Below, in pieces: positions 8,707 to 16,013 of a DNA stretch of 64,000 nucleotides; the first letter of the stretch is position 1; every line of letters begins with the position of its first letter. The DNA is taken from assembly GCA_022841745.1 (NCBI GenBank), contig JALHQW010000012.1:1-64000 (forward strand), in the 5' to 3' direction. The stretch is from Saprospiraceae bacterium. GTDB taxonomy: Bacteria; Bacteroidota; Bacteroidia; Chitinophagales; Saprospiraceae. Both the position numbers and the translations under genes were made by a program. Under the pieces are notes generated by a model. It saw nothing but the letters and a program-made list of their open reading frames with translations, was not told the DNA's origin and ran no database searches.

Positions 8707-8733
8707 GAACAACTTGGGCACTCGCCCTTTTTA
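8707..8733 (+). promoter_or_regulatory. ECF-like stress promoter before the Pmp3-like gene
   Basis: GAACAA 8707-8712, 15 bases, TTTTTA 8728-8733, ending 35 bp before ATG 8769. Confidence 0.7.
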
Positions 8734-8768
8734 GCTCCAATTTTTCAAAACTTTAAAATCAATTTATC

Positions 8769-9158
8769 ATGATTAAAACGATTTACTCCATCCTTGCCAT
8801 TGCGGGCTTCTGCTTTTTGGCCACGCCTGGATTTTCAGCTTCGGCCGGCGCCGTGGTGCCTGTTGACGAAACCACGGTTTCGAGCAACACCACCCATACC
8901 GCTGACTGGGAAAAAATGACCGCAAAAGAGAAGCGCACGATGCGCAAGGAAGTGAAAAAGGCACTGAAAGATGCCAAGAAAAGCGATTCGGATGTCCCCT
9001 TGGTGCTTCTAGTCATTTTGGCGATACTGATTCCGCCTTTGGCAATGGCACTTTACGATGGCATCAGCAACCGCTTTTGGATTTCGCTACTGCTGACCTT
9101 GCTATTCTTCGTGCCAGGCATGATTTACACGCTTGTTGTCATATTAGGTGACAGGTAA
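8769..9158 (+). CDS. YqaE/Pmp3-family membrane protein with signal peptide
   Basis: 129 residues. A signal peptide (about 1-24) and a charged linker with KKALKDAKKSDSD precede the Pmp3-like hairpin VILAILIPPLAMALYDG ... FWISLLLTLLFFVPGMIYTLVVIL (about 78-127). Plain Pmp3/YqaE proteins are about 55 residues and help keep membrane potential under salt or cold stress; here the domain has an added exported N-terminal region, a layout frequent in Bacteroidota. It has its own GAACAA-N15-TTTTTA promoter and a terminator at 9204. Confidence 0.8.
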   Translation: MIKTIYSILAIAGFCFLATPGFSASAGAVVPVDETTVSSNTTHTADWEKMTAKEKRTMRKEVKKALKDAKKSDSDVPLVLLVILAILIPPLAMALYDGISNRFWISLLLTLLFFVPGMIYTLVVILGDR

Positions 9159-9203
9159 GTAAAATTCAAACGAATTATCCAGATTCCGTATTTTCATAAT
9201 GGT

Positions 9204-9236
9204 AAGGCAGGGCGGTTATCGTCTTGCCTTTTTTAT
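9204..9236 (+). terminator. Terminator after the Pmp3-like gene
   Basis: AAGGCAG ... CTTGCCTT hairpin running into TTTTTT. Confidence 0.7.
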
Positions 9237-9282
9237 TGTAAATCACTGATAACCAAGGCTTAAAAATCGTTGTTGAGCGATT

Positions 9283-9309
9283 GAACATCGCAAACGCTTC
9301 CCCGTTTTA
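9283..9309 (+). promoter_or_regulatory. ECF-like stress promoter before dps
   Basis: GAACAT 9283-9288, 15 bases, GTTTTA 9304-9309; the dps ATG is 45 bp downstream. Confidence 0.8.
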
Positions 9310-9354
9310 GCTCCGATTTTTCTACCAATAAATCACCATAAAAAACATCCTGTC

Positions 9355-9843
9355 ATGAATTACCTCGGTATTGACAAAGCAAAGACGACGAAAACCGTGA
9401 AGGAGTTGAACAAGCTCCTGGCCTGCTATCATGTCTATTACCAGAACCTGCGCAACTTCCACTGGAACGTGCAGGGCGAGAACTTTTTTGCCCTCCATGA
9501 AAAATTTGAGAAGCTGTACCAAGATGCCCGCAGGCAGATTGACGAAATTGCGGAGCGCATACTCACCTTGCGCCAGCACCCGTTGAGCAATATGAGCGAC
9601 TATCTCGAAGCTTCCATGATTGAGGAGGCCGACAAGGTGGAGGAGGACCGTGAAATGGTATCCACTACCCTTGAAAACCATAAGCAACTCATCGAGTGCA
9701 TGCGCAGCGTATTGGATGCTTCCGGCACGGCGGGCGACGAGGGCACGACCGACCTCATTGCTGGCTTCCTCGGTGACATCGAAAAGAAATCGTGGATGCT
9801 GGATGCTTGGCTGGCCCACCAGCGGGAGGCCGTGACGGCTTAA
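9355..9843 (+). CDS. dps: Dps, DNA-protecting ferritin-like protein
   Basis: 162 residues. The inter-subunit ferroxidase ligands are present: His36 in NFHWNVQG, His48 in FFALHEKFE, and Asp63/Glu67 in QIDEIAERI. Dps forms a 12-mer that oxidises Fe(II) with hydrogen peroxide and stores it, protecting DNA. The length is typical. The first gene of a likely operon, it is followed by two small paralogous proteins and an exporter-type membrane protein with gaps of 70, 111 and 34 bp. Expression is probably driven by the GAACAT-N15-GTTTTA promoter. Confidence 0.95.
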   Translation: MNYLGIDKAKTTKTVKELNKLLACYHVYYQNLRNFHWNVQGENFFALHEKFEKLYQDARRQIDEIAERILTLRQHPLSNMSDYLEASMIEEADKVEEDREMVSTTLENHKQLIECMRSVLDASGTAGDEGTTDLIAGFLGDIEKKSWMLDAWLAHQREAVTA

Positions 9844-9913
9844 AATACAACACAAATCCAAGCAGGTTTTTTGAACCCATGCCAGGTGAAAGAGCAATTA
9901 AAAAGATTCAGCC

Positions 9914-10219
9914 ATGAAACGTAAACATTTTAAAACCATTACAACGCTGAAGGCCGAACTCGTCAGCAAAGGCTTCAGCAAGCATTTCGTAGTTGAAAAT
10001 GGACAGATCCTTTGTGCCGACACTGGCAAGCAATACGTGCCGTGTGAGGTGCGGGTGATGGAGTGCTACCACTTTCAGGGCACGGACGCCCGTCCTGACA
10101 ACTCCTATTTATATGCCGTGCGATGCAAGGATGGCACTCAGGGCGTCGCCATTTCGATGTACGGGATGCAGGGCAGCGTGCAACTCAACCAGTTGATGCG
10201 ACAATCGAAAGCAGCTTAA
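9914..10219 (+). CDS. Small conserved Bacteroidota protein, paralogue 1
   Basis: 101 residues, soluble. It shares with the next gene the pattern FxxExGxxLxxxTGKxY, then MExxHFxGxxxxxDNxxxYAVxCKDGxxGxxxSxYGxxGSVxLN. Relatives in Bacteroidota are often labelled phosphoribosylpyrophosphate synthetase, but at about 100 residues and with no PRPP-binding motif that name cannot be right. Cysteines at Cys36, Cys43, Cys50 and Cys70 are present here and largely absent from paralogue 2. The role is unknown; the position behind dps suggests a stress function. Confidence 0.65.
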   Translation: MKRKHFKTITTLKAELVSKGFSKHFVVENGQILCADTGKQYVPCEVRVMECYHFQGTDARPDNSYLYAVRCKDGTQGVAISMYGMQGSVQLNQLMRQSKAA

Positions 10220-10330
10220 ATAAATGGTGGGGTTGCAAAATGTTGATTTTCAATACTTTGCAAATGTATCCACTGCCAGGCCAAACAGGTTTTTGAAACC
10301 TGCTTGGTCTATAAAAAATCAAACCGAACC

Positions 10331-10669
10331 ATGTCAATCAGAAATTATCAGACGCTGTCCATAGCAACGACGGAACTGCGCAAACGTGATTATACCGCCG
10401 ACTTCAAACTGGAGGATGGCAAATTACTCCACACCGAATCCGGAAAGCGCTACGGGCCCAAGGACATGGACATCATGGAGTTCCACCGCTTCGAGGGCGA
10501 CTCTGACCCCGCCGATAATGCCATCGTTTATGCGGTGGAATGCAAGGATGGCGTGAAGGGACTCATCGTGTCGGCCTACGGGCCTTATGGCAGCGTGGCA
10601 CTGAACGAGTTTATGGATGAAGTAGAAGTGCATGACAAAACGGAGGCAGCTGGGCCTATACACCAGTAA
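10331..10669 (+). CDS. Small conserved Bacteroidota protein, paralogue 2
   Basis: 112 residues, homologous to the preceding protein: FKLEDGKLLHTESGKRYGPKDMDIMEFHRFEGDSDPADNAIVYAV is the family core. An in-frame GTG/ATG at 10304 would extend it into a hairpin, so ATG 10331 is preferred. The hairpin (CAAACAGGTTT / AAACCTGCTTG, about 10282-10307) lies in the leader and may modulate expression relative to dps. The function is unknown. The acidic C-terminal tail overlaps the region upstream of the exporter gene. Confidence 0.65.
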   Translation: MSIRNYQTLSIATTELRKRDYTADFKLEDGKLLHTESGKRYGPKDMDIMEFHRFEGDSDPADNAIVYAVECKDGVKGLIVSAYGPYGSVALNEFMDEVEVHDKTEAAGPIHQ

Positions 10670-10703
10670 TCAAAATGTGAATGGAATCACAAATCTGGAT
10701 AAA

Positions 10704-11825
10704 ATGAAGACCAACAATATCAGCCTTCGGCGGCTCGCCAATTTTGGCCTTTTGCTGTTTATGATTGTGTACATCCTGGTACACGGCCAGTCCATTCTGG
10801 TGCCACTGACCTTTGGGGCATTGATTGCATTTATGCTAAAGCCCATTTGCAGTTGGTATGAAAGAAAGATAAAAAATCGTCCAGTTGCCATTGGACTGTC
10901 CATGGCCACGGTGCTGGTGCCGCTTACAGGCATTTTTTATTTTTTCTCAAAACAGTGCTATAAGGTGGTGGCGGACATGCCATCCATCAAGGAAAAACTT
11001 AACAAGGGCATCAGTGTGGTGTACGGTTGGGCGAAAAATATACTGGGCTATACTCGCGCCGAAACCGATCAATTCTTCTCCGAAAAACTGCCGGAGATGG
11101 TCACTTCTTCCGAGGCTTTCGGCAGTGGGTTCAGTACCTCCACGGCAGTCATTACGGGCTTTTTCCTTACTTTTATTTACATCTTCCTGTTCCTGCTTTA
11201 CCGCTCTGCTTTCAAGGCGTTCATCATCATGCAAACGTCGCAGGAGAAGCGGGATGGTGCGGAGAATGTATTGACCAATATCCAAAAAGTGGTGCGGGGG
11301 TACTTGCAAGGACTGGTTTCGGTGATTGTAATTTTGGGCATCTTGAACAGCGTTGGCCTGTTCGTAATTGGCATTGAGCACCCATTTTTTTGGGGCTTTC
11401 TGGCAGCCACGCTCGCCATTATCCCCTATATCGGGAGCATTCTGGGCGGGCTATTGCCTTTTCTGTACGCACTGGCGACGGCTGAAGAGTCGTGGCAGCC
11501 AATAGCCGTGGTCATTCTGTTCATCGTGGTGCAGGCACTGGAAGGCAATTTCATAACGCCCAAAGTGGTAGGCTCTTCGGTGAGCGTGAACCCGCTTGCC
11601 GCCATTGTTGCGCTGCTTGTTGGGGCAGAGATATGGGGCGTGGCAGGCATGATACTCTCGCTGCCGCTAACGGCCATTTTCAATGAGTTGCTGAAGCAGT
11701 CGGAGACTTGGCGACCCGTGAGCATGCTCATCAGCGATGACCTTGCCGAAAAGCACCACTATTTCTGGGAAAAGTGGGACAAGGAAAAATTCCGATTGAG
11801 CAATTTCTTTAAGACACCGCATTGA
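10704..11825 (+). CDS. AI-2E/TqsA-family membrane transporter
   Basis: 373 residues with about eight membrane helices. Family features include the N-terminal helix pair, GFFLTFIYIFLFLLYR, the conserved AATLAIIPYIGSILGGLLPFLYAL segment and the EGNFITPKVVGSSVSVNPL motif, which together define the AI-2E transporter (PerM) family. Members export small molecules or act as Na+(Li+)/H+ antiporters. The start at ATG 10704 places the first helix directly after the basic KTNNISLRRLAN segment. It is the last gene of the dps cluster; a long hairpin follows. Confidence 0.85.
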   Translation: MKTNNISLRRLANFGLLLFMIVYILVHGQSILVPLTFGALIAFMLKPICSWYERKIKNRPVAIGLSMATVLVPLTGIFYFFSKQCYKVVADMPSIKEKLNKGISVVYGWAKNILGYTRAETDQFFSEKLPEMVTSSEAFGSGFSTSTAVITGFFLTFIYIFLFLLYRSAFKAFIIMQTSQEKRDGAENVLTNIQKVVRGYLQGLVSVIVILGILNSVGLFVIGIEHPFFWGFLAATLAIIPYIGSILGGLLPFLYALATAEESWQPIAVVILFIVVQALEGNFITPKVVGSSVSVNPLAAIVALLVGAEIWGVAGMILSLPLTAIFNELLKQSETWRPVSMLISDDLAEKHHYFWEKWDKEKFRLSNFFKTPH

Positions 11826-11876
11826 TTCCATATTGGAATGGAAGCCTACGCAAAGGATTGATAACCCTTACTGTAC

Positions 11877-11914
11877 ACAAAGCCTGTCCACAAAATTGAG
11901 TGGGCAGGCTTTGT
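11877..11914 (+). terminator. Hairpin after the AI-2E gene
   Basis: ACAAAGCCTGTCCAC pairs with GTGGGCAGGCTTTGT (one G-T pair), loop of 8. No strong T-run follows, so this is a probable rather than certain terminator. Confidence 0.55.
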
Positions 11915-11929
11915 GCATTTATACCTCAT

Positions 11930-12373
11930 CAATGGTCCTGAAGTTTTGGGTTTTGGGGTTTTGGGGTTTTGGGGTTTTGGGGTTTTCAGGTTTTGGGGTT
12001 TTGGGGTTTTGGGTTTTGGGGTTTTGGGGTTTTGGGGTTTTGGGGTTTTCGGGTTTTCGGGTTTTCGGGTTTTGGGGTTTTGGGTTTTGGGGTTTTGGGG
12101 TTTTGGGGGTTGGGGTTTTGGGGTTTTCGGGTTTTCGGGTTTTCGGGTTTTGGGGTTTTGGGGTTTTCGGGTTTTGGGGTTTTGGGTTTTGGGGTTTTGG
12201 GGTTTTCGGGTTTTGGGGTTTTGGGGTTTTCGGGTTTTGGGGTTTTAAGGTTATGGCACAGTAGCCGTTTTTGAAAAGATAGGTTGCTTTTCCAACCTTG
12301 TCAAAAATGATTTACAGTTAGGTTTACCCCAAATCCCGAAAACCATAGAACCTTAAAACTTCACGAACCATTG
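11930..12373 (-). mobile_element. MITE-like element, copy 1, expanded by an internal satellite
   Basis: The right end carries the terminal repeat AAAACTTCACGAACCATTG and the left end CAATGGTCCTGAAGTTTT. Both ends are flanked by CTCAT (11925-11929 and 12374-12378), a likely 5-bp target duplication. The unique core (ACGGCTACTGTGCC region and the AAGGTTGGAAAAGC palindrome) matches copies 2 and 3 in reverse orientation. Those copies are 163 bp; this one is 444 bp because the two TTTTCGGG units near one end have become about 38. Confidence 0.75.
11944..12246 (+). repeat. TTTTGGGG / TTTTCGGG satellite array (about 38 units)
   Basis: Mostly 8-bp units TTTTGGGG with TTTTCGGG variants and occasional 7-bp TTTTGGG slips. 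The plus strand is G-rich throughout. All three plus frames stay open here but encode only Gly/Phe/Trp/Leu periodic peptides, so the array is not coding. Long-range pattern: blocks of CGGG units alternate with GGGG units, which points to segmental duplication. Confidence 0.95.
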
Positions 12374-12420
12374 CTCATGGTTTCATTAAAAAAATATCCT
12401 CAAAACCTTTCCAAATTATT

Positions 12421-12447
12421 GAACATTTAGCCCACTGTTGCGCTCTA
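12421..12447 (+). promoter_or_regulatory. Variant ECF-like promoter before a 39-aa gene
   Basis: GAACAT 12421-12426, 15 bases, GCTCTA 12442-12447. The -35 part is perfect; the -10 part is weak. Confidence 0.45.
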
Positions 12448-12481
12448 TACTTATCTGTTAACCTACTAAAATCTTGATAAA

Positions 12482-12601
12482 ATGAACAACATATTCAGAG
12501 GTTTATTGGCAGGCTGGGGAGCCAGCAAATTAGGCGGAGGATGCCTTGGCACCATTGTCGTTTTCCTGCTTATATGGTTCCTTTTGGGCACTTGCGGCTG
12601 A
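12482..12601 (+). CDS. 39-aa hydrophobic membrane peptide
   Basis: A complete small ORF: an amphipathic start MNNIFRGLLAGWGASKLGGG, then one membrane helix (about residues 20-36) and a Cys-Gly end. The Gly-rich GWGASKLGGGC segment followed by a hydrophobic helix resembles small single-helix membrane proteins seen in other Bacteroidota. It has an upstream GAACAT box, and codon use is ordinary. No function is known. The ORF is short, so it is only moderately supported. Confidence 0.55.
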   Translation: MNNIFRGLLAGWGASKLGGGCLGTIVVFLLIWFLLGTCG

Positions 12602-12848
12602 TATTCAGCTAATGGCGTATATTGATTAAAATACCTTGTAAGTGATTATTTTTCAAAAACTTACAATATTCTATTTCGATAAAATGTCTTGTTACTAGCA
12701 CCACGCAGTCTATTAGAATTAAATTTTCAGAATATTTTTAGGAAAAATTAATTTTTCCATTGTACGCCATCAATCACAAATGGCATCTAATTGCTGGCTA
12801 AAAGCCAATTTGCCATTAACTTTCACCTTTAAAAAAAACTTTAAATCC

Positions 12849-13514
12849 ATGAGAAAATCAATTTTTCTATTGCTGTGCGCCGTATTGGTATTGGCGAGCT
12901 GCAAATCTTGGAACCGCACCCAGAAAGGTGCAGCCATCGGCACGGCTGCCGGTGCTGGTGCTGGTGCCGTCATCGGCAGGGCATCCGGTAATACGAAGCT
13001 GGGCACCATCATCGGGGCTACAGTAGGTGGTGCGACAGGCGCCGTCATTGGCCGCAAGATGGACAAGCAGGCCGAGGAAATGCAAAAGAAAGTGCCCGAC
13101 GCAAAGGTCGAGCGGGTTGGAGAGGGCATCGTTGTGGAGTTCAACAACAACATCCTCTTCGGTTTCGACAGTTACGAGCTTTCTTCTGAGGCCAAGTCTA
13201 ACTTGAACCAGTTGGCTGCCATCCTCACCGACTATCCCGATACGGATATCGAAATACAAGGCCATACCGACTCCAAAGGCTCGGACGACTATAACCAAAA
13301 GCTGTCCATCCAACGTGCCAGCGCAGTGCGCAATTACCTTGCTACCAAAGACGTGAGCCGTTCGCGTATGACTACCCTCGGTTACGGCGAGTCCGCCCCT
13401 GAGTATGATAACAGCAACGAGAATGGCCGCTCGCAGAACCGACGGGTTGAGTTCCTCATCACTGCCAATGAAAAGATGAAGAATGAGGCCAAAAAAGAGG
13501 CAGGGGGGAATTGA
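12849..13514 (+). CDS. OmpA-family lipoprotein with glycine zipper
   Basis: 221 residues. Lipoprotein signal MRKSIFLLLCAVLVLASC (Cys18), then a glycine-zipper region rich in GxxxG (GAAIGTAAGAGAGAVIGRA, about 30-70) that can insert in membranes. The C-terminal OmpA peptidoglycan-binding domain (about 100-205) includes FGFDSYELSSEAKSNL, IEIQGHTDSKGS and NRRVEFLI. It probably links the outer membrane to peptidoglycan. The start ATG 12849 gives a clean signal; an upstream in-frame ATG at 12780 adds 23 residues without one. It stands alone. Confidence 0.9.
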   Translation: MRKSIFLLLCAVLVLASCKSWNRTQKGAAIGTAAGAGAGAVIGRASGNTKLGTIIGATVGGATGAVIGRKMDKQAEEMQKKVPDAKVERVGEGIVVEFNNNILFGFDSYELSSEAKSNLNQLAAILTDYPDTDIEIQGHTDSKGSDDYNQKLSIQRASAVRNYLATKDVSRSRMTTLGYGESAPEYDNSNENGRSQNRRVEFLITANEKMKNEAKKEAGGN

Positions 13515-13647
13515 GCAGTTTCGAGTTGTGAGTTTCGAGTTTCGAGTGTTGCAAGGCTTTGATTTTCAAAGCCTTGCATAAAACGGACTAATCGTTTGAA
13601 GCCATTTTTAAGAAGCTAAAAACGTTATTTCTTAGCCATTTAAATTA

Positions 13648-13810
13648 CAATGGTTCGTGAAGTTTTAAGGTTCTATGGTTTTCGGGATTTGGGGCAAAAC
13701 CTAACTGTAAAACATTTTTGACAAGGTTGGAAAAGCAACCTATCTTTTCAAAAACGGCTACTGTGCCGCAACCTTAGAACCCGAAAACCCGAAAACTTCA
13801 CGAACCATTG
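13648..13810 (+). mobile_element. MITE-like element, copy 2
   Basis: 163 bp with terminal inverted repeats CAATGGTTCGTGAAGTTTT and its complement. Flanks AAATTA at 13642-13647 and 13811-13816 form a 6-bp direct repeat, consistent with target duplication. No ORF is inside. It fills most of the 329-bp gap before the next gene. Confidence 0.8.
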
Positions 13811-13843
13811 AAATTATTAACTTTCACCAAAATCATCCTTTAA

Positions 13844-14521
13844 ATGAAGAACCTTAAGTTATTTATTGCTGTCGCAATTCTTACCGTAACAGCCATACAA
13901 ATTCAGGCGCAGGGCATCGGCATCCGGGGAGGCGTCAACTTCCAGAACATCAACGGCAAGGACGCCCTCGGCGACCAGTTGGAGAACGATCTGATCACGG
14001 CCTACCACTTGGGCGTGATAGCCGAGGCGCCCATTGCACCAACCTTCCTGTTTCAAACGGGTCTGCTCTACTCCGTGAAGGGCGCCAAGTCAACCGACGA
14101 TTTTTTGGGTGCTGAAATCACCAGCACCACTAAGACGGGGTACCTCGAAGTTCCGCTGCACTTTATGTTCAAGCCACAGCTTGGCAACGGCCACCTCATA
14201 CTCGGCTTCGGTCCTTATCTAGGCTTTGGCCTTAATGGCAAGGCTACCGTCGAAGTTGGCGGACAGGAGAGCGACTGGGACGTGGAGTTCACGAAGGAAG
14301 TAGATGGCAATGGCAACAATGACACCTACTACCAAAAGCGTTTCGACGCCGGTGGCAACCTGTTCTTTGGCTACGAGTTTGCTGGCGGTCTTTCCGTGCA
14401 GTTGAACACGCAGTTGGGCATGGTGAAAATCAACCCTGAGTACAGCGGCGTTGATGACGAAAGCAAGTACAACAATACAGGCTTTGGCCTATCGGCCATG
14501 TACCGCTTCGGCCCGAAATAA
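13844..14521 (+). CDS. PorT/OMP_b-brl_2-type outer-membrane beta-barrel protein
   Basis: 225 residues with signal peptide (MKNLKLFIAVAILTVTAIQIQA). Characteristic strands include GIGIRGGVNFQNI, FLFQTGLLYSVKGAK, TKTGYLEVPLHFMFKPQ, LILGFGPYLGFGLNG and the terminal GFGLSAMYRFGPK, as in the small 8-10-stranded porin-like proteins of Bacteroidota. The ligand is unknown. The MITE copy ends 33 bp upstream, so the promoter is either inside or replaced by the element. A large hairpin terminator follows. Confidence 0.75.
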   Translation: MKNLKLFIAVAILTVTAIQIQAQGIGIRGGVNFQNINGKDALGDQLENDLITAYHLGVIAEAPIAPTFLFQTGLLYSVKGAKSTDDFLGAEITSTTKTGYLEVPLHFMFKPQLGNGHLILGFGPYLGFGLNGKATVEVGGQESDWDVEFTKEVDGNGNNDTYYQKRFDAGGNLFFGYEFAGGLSVQLNTQLGMVKINPEYSGVDDESKYNNTGFGLSAMYRFGPK

Positions 14522-14550
14522 GGAAAGCTACTGCGCCCTGGCGCAAAAAA

Positions 14551-14618
14551 GCAAAAGGGCCTTGTGCAGCTATTGGCCATTATCACGATGGCCGTTCAGT
14601 CGCACAGGGCCTTTTTTT
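14551..14618 (+). terminator. Complex terminator after the beta-barrel gene
   Basis: An outer stem (AAAGGGCCTTGTGC with GCACAGGGCCTTT) encloses GGCCAT ... ATGGCC and ends in eight T. Confidence 0.65.
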
Positions 14619-14629
14619 TGCTCCGCATC

Positions 14630-14789
14630 AAGGTGACATCTTTTTTCCCAACCTGGGTCTTCCAATGCGGTAGGCTTTTAAAGGGAAAAAAGGTGTCATC
14701 TTAATGCAGCAGCCCGGAGATGACACCTTTTTTCGCCCTAAAAACGCTGCTAACCCGTTAAGGTGGTTTGGCGAAAAAACATGTCACCT
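14630..14789. repeat. Double inverted-repeat element (ATGACACCT family)
   Basis: Two hairpins in a row: AAGGTGACATCTTTTTTCCC (14630) with GGGAAAAAAGGTGTCATCTT (14683), then AGATGACACCTTTTTTCGCC (14718) with GGCGAAAAAACATGTCACCT (14770). Related copies lie at 7546 and 31576. With the terminator it fills the 306-bp gap before the DUF892 gene. Confidence 0.75.
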
Positions 14790-14827
14790 CCGGCACTTGC
14801 AAAACTCATTTTTTCAATTAAATCAAT

Positions 14828-15331
14828 ATGACAAACTTAAATGAACTCTTACAGCATGAAGTACAGCAATTGAACGCCGCCGAGGCGAAGCTGGAAGAAA
14901 AGCTCTCGTTGGTGGCACAGTCGGCCATGTATGCGGGCTTGAAGGATGCCCTAGCAACTTACAACCAGCAACTTAAGGTCAAGAAGGAGCGCCTGAACAT
15001 GGTCGCTGCCTTGTTGGATATTAACCCGACCGATGGCAAGTGCAAAGCCGTGAAGGGCCTGCTTAAAGAAGCCAACCAATTGGGCGACCTTCAAATTGAC
15101 TTCCAAGTAAAAGATGCAGGCCTGATTGCCGTTGTGCAAAAAATCATACACTACAAGATAGCAGCTTATGGCACGGCTCGGCACTATGCCGATGCGCTTG
15201 ACCTCACCGAGGCCACCCGTGTGCTTTCGCAGTCATTGGAAGAAGAAAAAGCTACCAACCAGCAACTCAACGACTTGGCCATCAACGAAGTGAATCCCTT
15301 GGCTATCAAGGTCGGGGCGGCAGTGCTTTAA
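14828..15331 (+). CDS. DUF892 (YciF-like) ferritin-like protein
   Basis: 167 residues, four helices. The N-terminal LNELLQHEVQQLNAAEAKLEEKL and YGTARHYADALDLTEATRVLSQSLEEEKATNQQLNDLAINEVNP segments match the DUF892 family, whose members adopt a ferritin-like fold and are induced by stress. Glutamates and a histidine at expected metal sites (E12, E19, H128-E155 region) are kept. No GAACAT box was found upstream, unlike its functional relatives here. A strong bidirectional hairpin follows. Confidence 0.8.
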   Translation: MTNLNELLQHEVQQLNAAEAKLEEKLSLVAQSAMYAGLKDALATYNQQLKVKKERLNMVAALLDINPTDGKCKAVKGLLKEANQLGDLQIDFQVKDAGLIAVVQKIIHYKIAAYGTARHYADALDLTEATRVLSQSLEEEKATNQQLNDLAINEVNPLAIKVGAAVL

Positions 15332-15430
15332 GCGCAATGGTTACTGCTTGATGTCAGTGATAGCCGCATTATAAACTAATAGGCAAAAATGGCTGCTATC
15401 CTGTCAAATATCGTTTCATTATAAAATAAG

Positions 15431-15472
15431 TCGGCCCTGCTTTGCAACCTAGCAAAACAGGGCCGATTTCCT
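15431..15472. terminator. Bidirectional terminator between convergent genes
   Basis: TCGGCCCTG pairs with CAGGGCCGA; T-rich tracts lie on both sides (ATTTCCTTTT on plus; ACTTATTTT on minus). It separates the DUF892 gene from the convergent response regulator. Confidence 0.7.
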
Positions 15473-15569
15473 TTTACCAAACAAAGCGCAAAGCCTCTAA
15501 ATGTCGCACGGACCAAGGGCAAAACCATAATTTTGGTGGCAGCCCAAACCTACTGAGAGCCGCTCGCTT

Positions 15570-16013
15570 TTAGTTTTTACTTTCAATCCAACCTTCCACC
15601 AGTTCCGGAAAATGCTGCCGAAAAATGCCTGTCAGCCCCTGCAAATTGAGCGGCTTGTTCAGGTAAGATTTAATCTGCGGCAGTGTCTTGGCCTTAGCGC
15701 TGTCTTTAGGGGAAGTTGACGTAGTAAGCATACAAACGATGATATCCGCCTTTTGCTCAATGGACAGTTCATTATAGGCATCGAGGAATTCCCAACCGTT
15801 CATGCTAGGCATGTTGATGTCGAGTAAGACCAGTTCTGGCGTAGGATATTGGCCGTCAGCAGCTTCAGTGCTCAAGTATTCCAAGGCCGCCTCGCCGCTG
15901 TTCTTCACAATGATTTCATGTGCGATGCCCGCCTTTTGGATGACCCGTTTATGGATGAAATTATCCGCATCAGAGTCGTCAATCAGCAGTATTTTGTTCA
16001 ATTTCTGCTTCAT
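15570..16013 (-). CDS. Single-domain response regulator (CheY-like)
   Basis: 147 residues forming one receiver domain: acidic pocket Asp12/Asp13, phospho-acceptor Asp65 in LVLLDINMPSMNGW, Thr in CMLTTST and Lys in YLNKPLN. There is no output domain, so it acts by protein-protein contact. Its start overlaps the end of the histidine kinase gene by 35 bp, so the pair is translationally coupled. It is the likely phosphorylation target of that kinase. Both are probably transcribed from the GAACAT box at 17522. Confidence 0.9.
   Translation of the reverse strand: MKQKLNKILLIDDSDADNFIHKRVIQKAGIAHEIIVKNSGEAALEYLSTEAADGQYPTPELVLLDINMPSMNGWEFLDAYNELSIEQKADIIVCMLTTSTSPKDSAKAKTLPQIKSYLNKPLNLQGLTGIFRQHFPELVEGWIESKN

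Noticed and set aside
11833-12274. Three overlapping plus-strand ORFs encoding Gly-Phe-Trp-Leu repeats
   Set aside because: They are only translations of the TTTTGGGG/TTTTCGGG satellite; all frames are open because the unit lacks stop codons. No start context or unique sequence.
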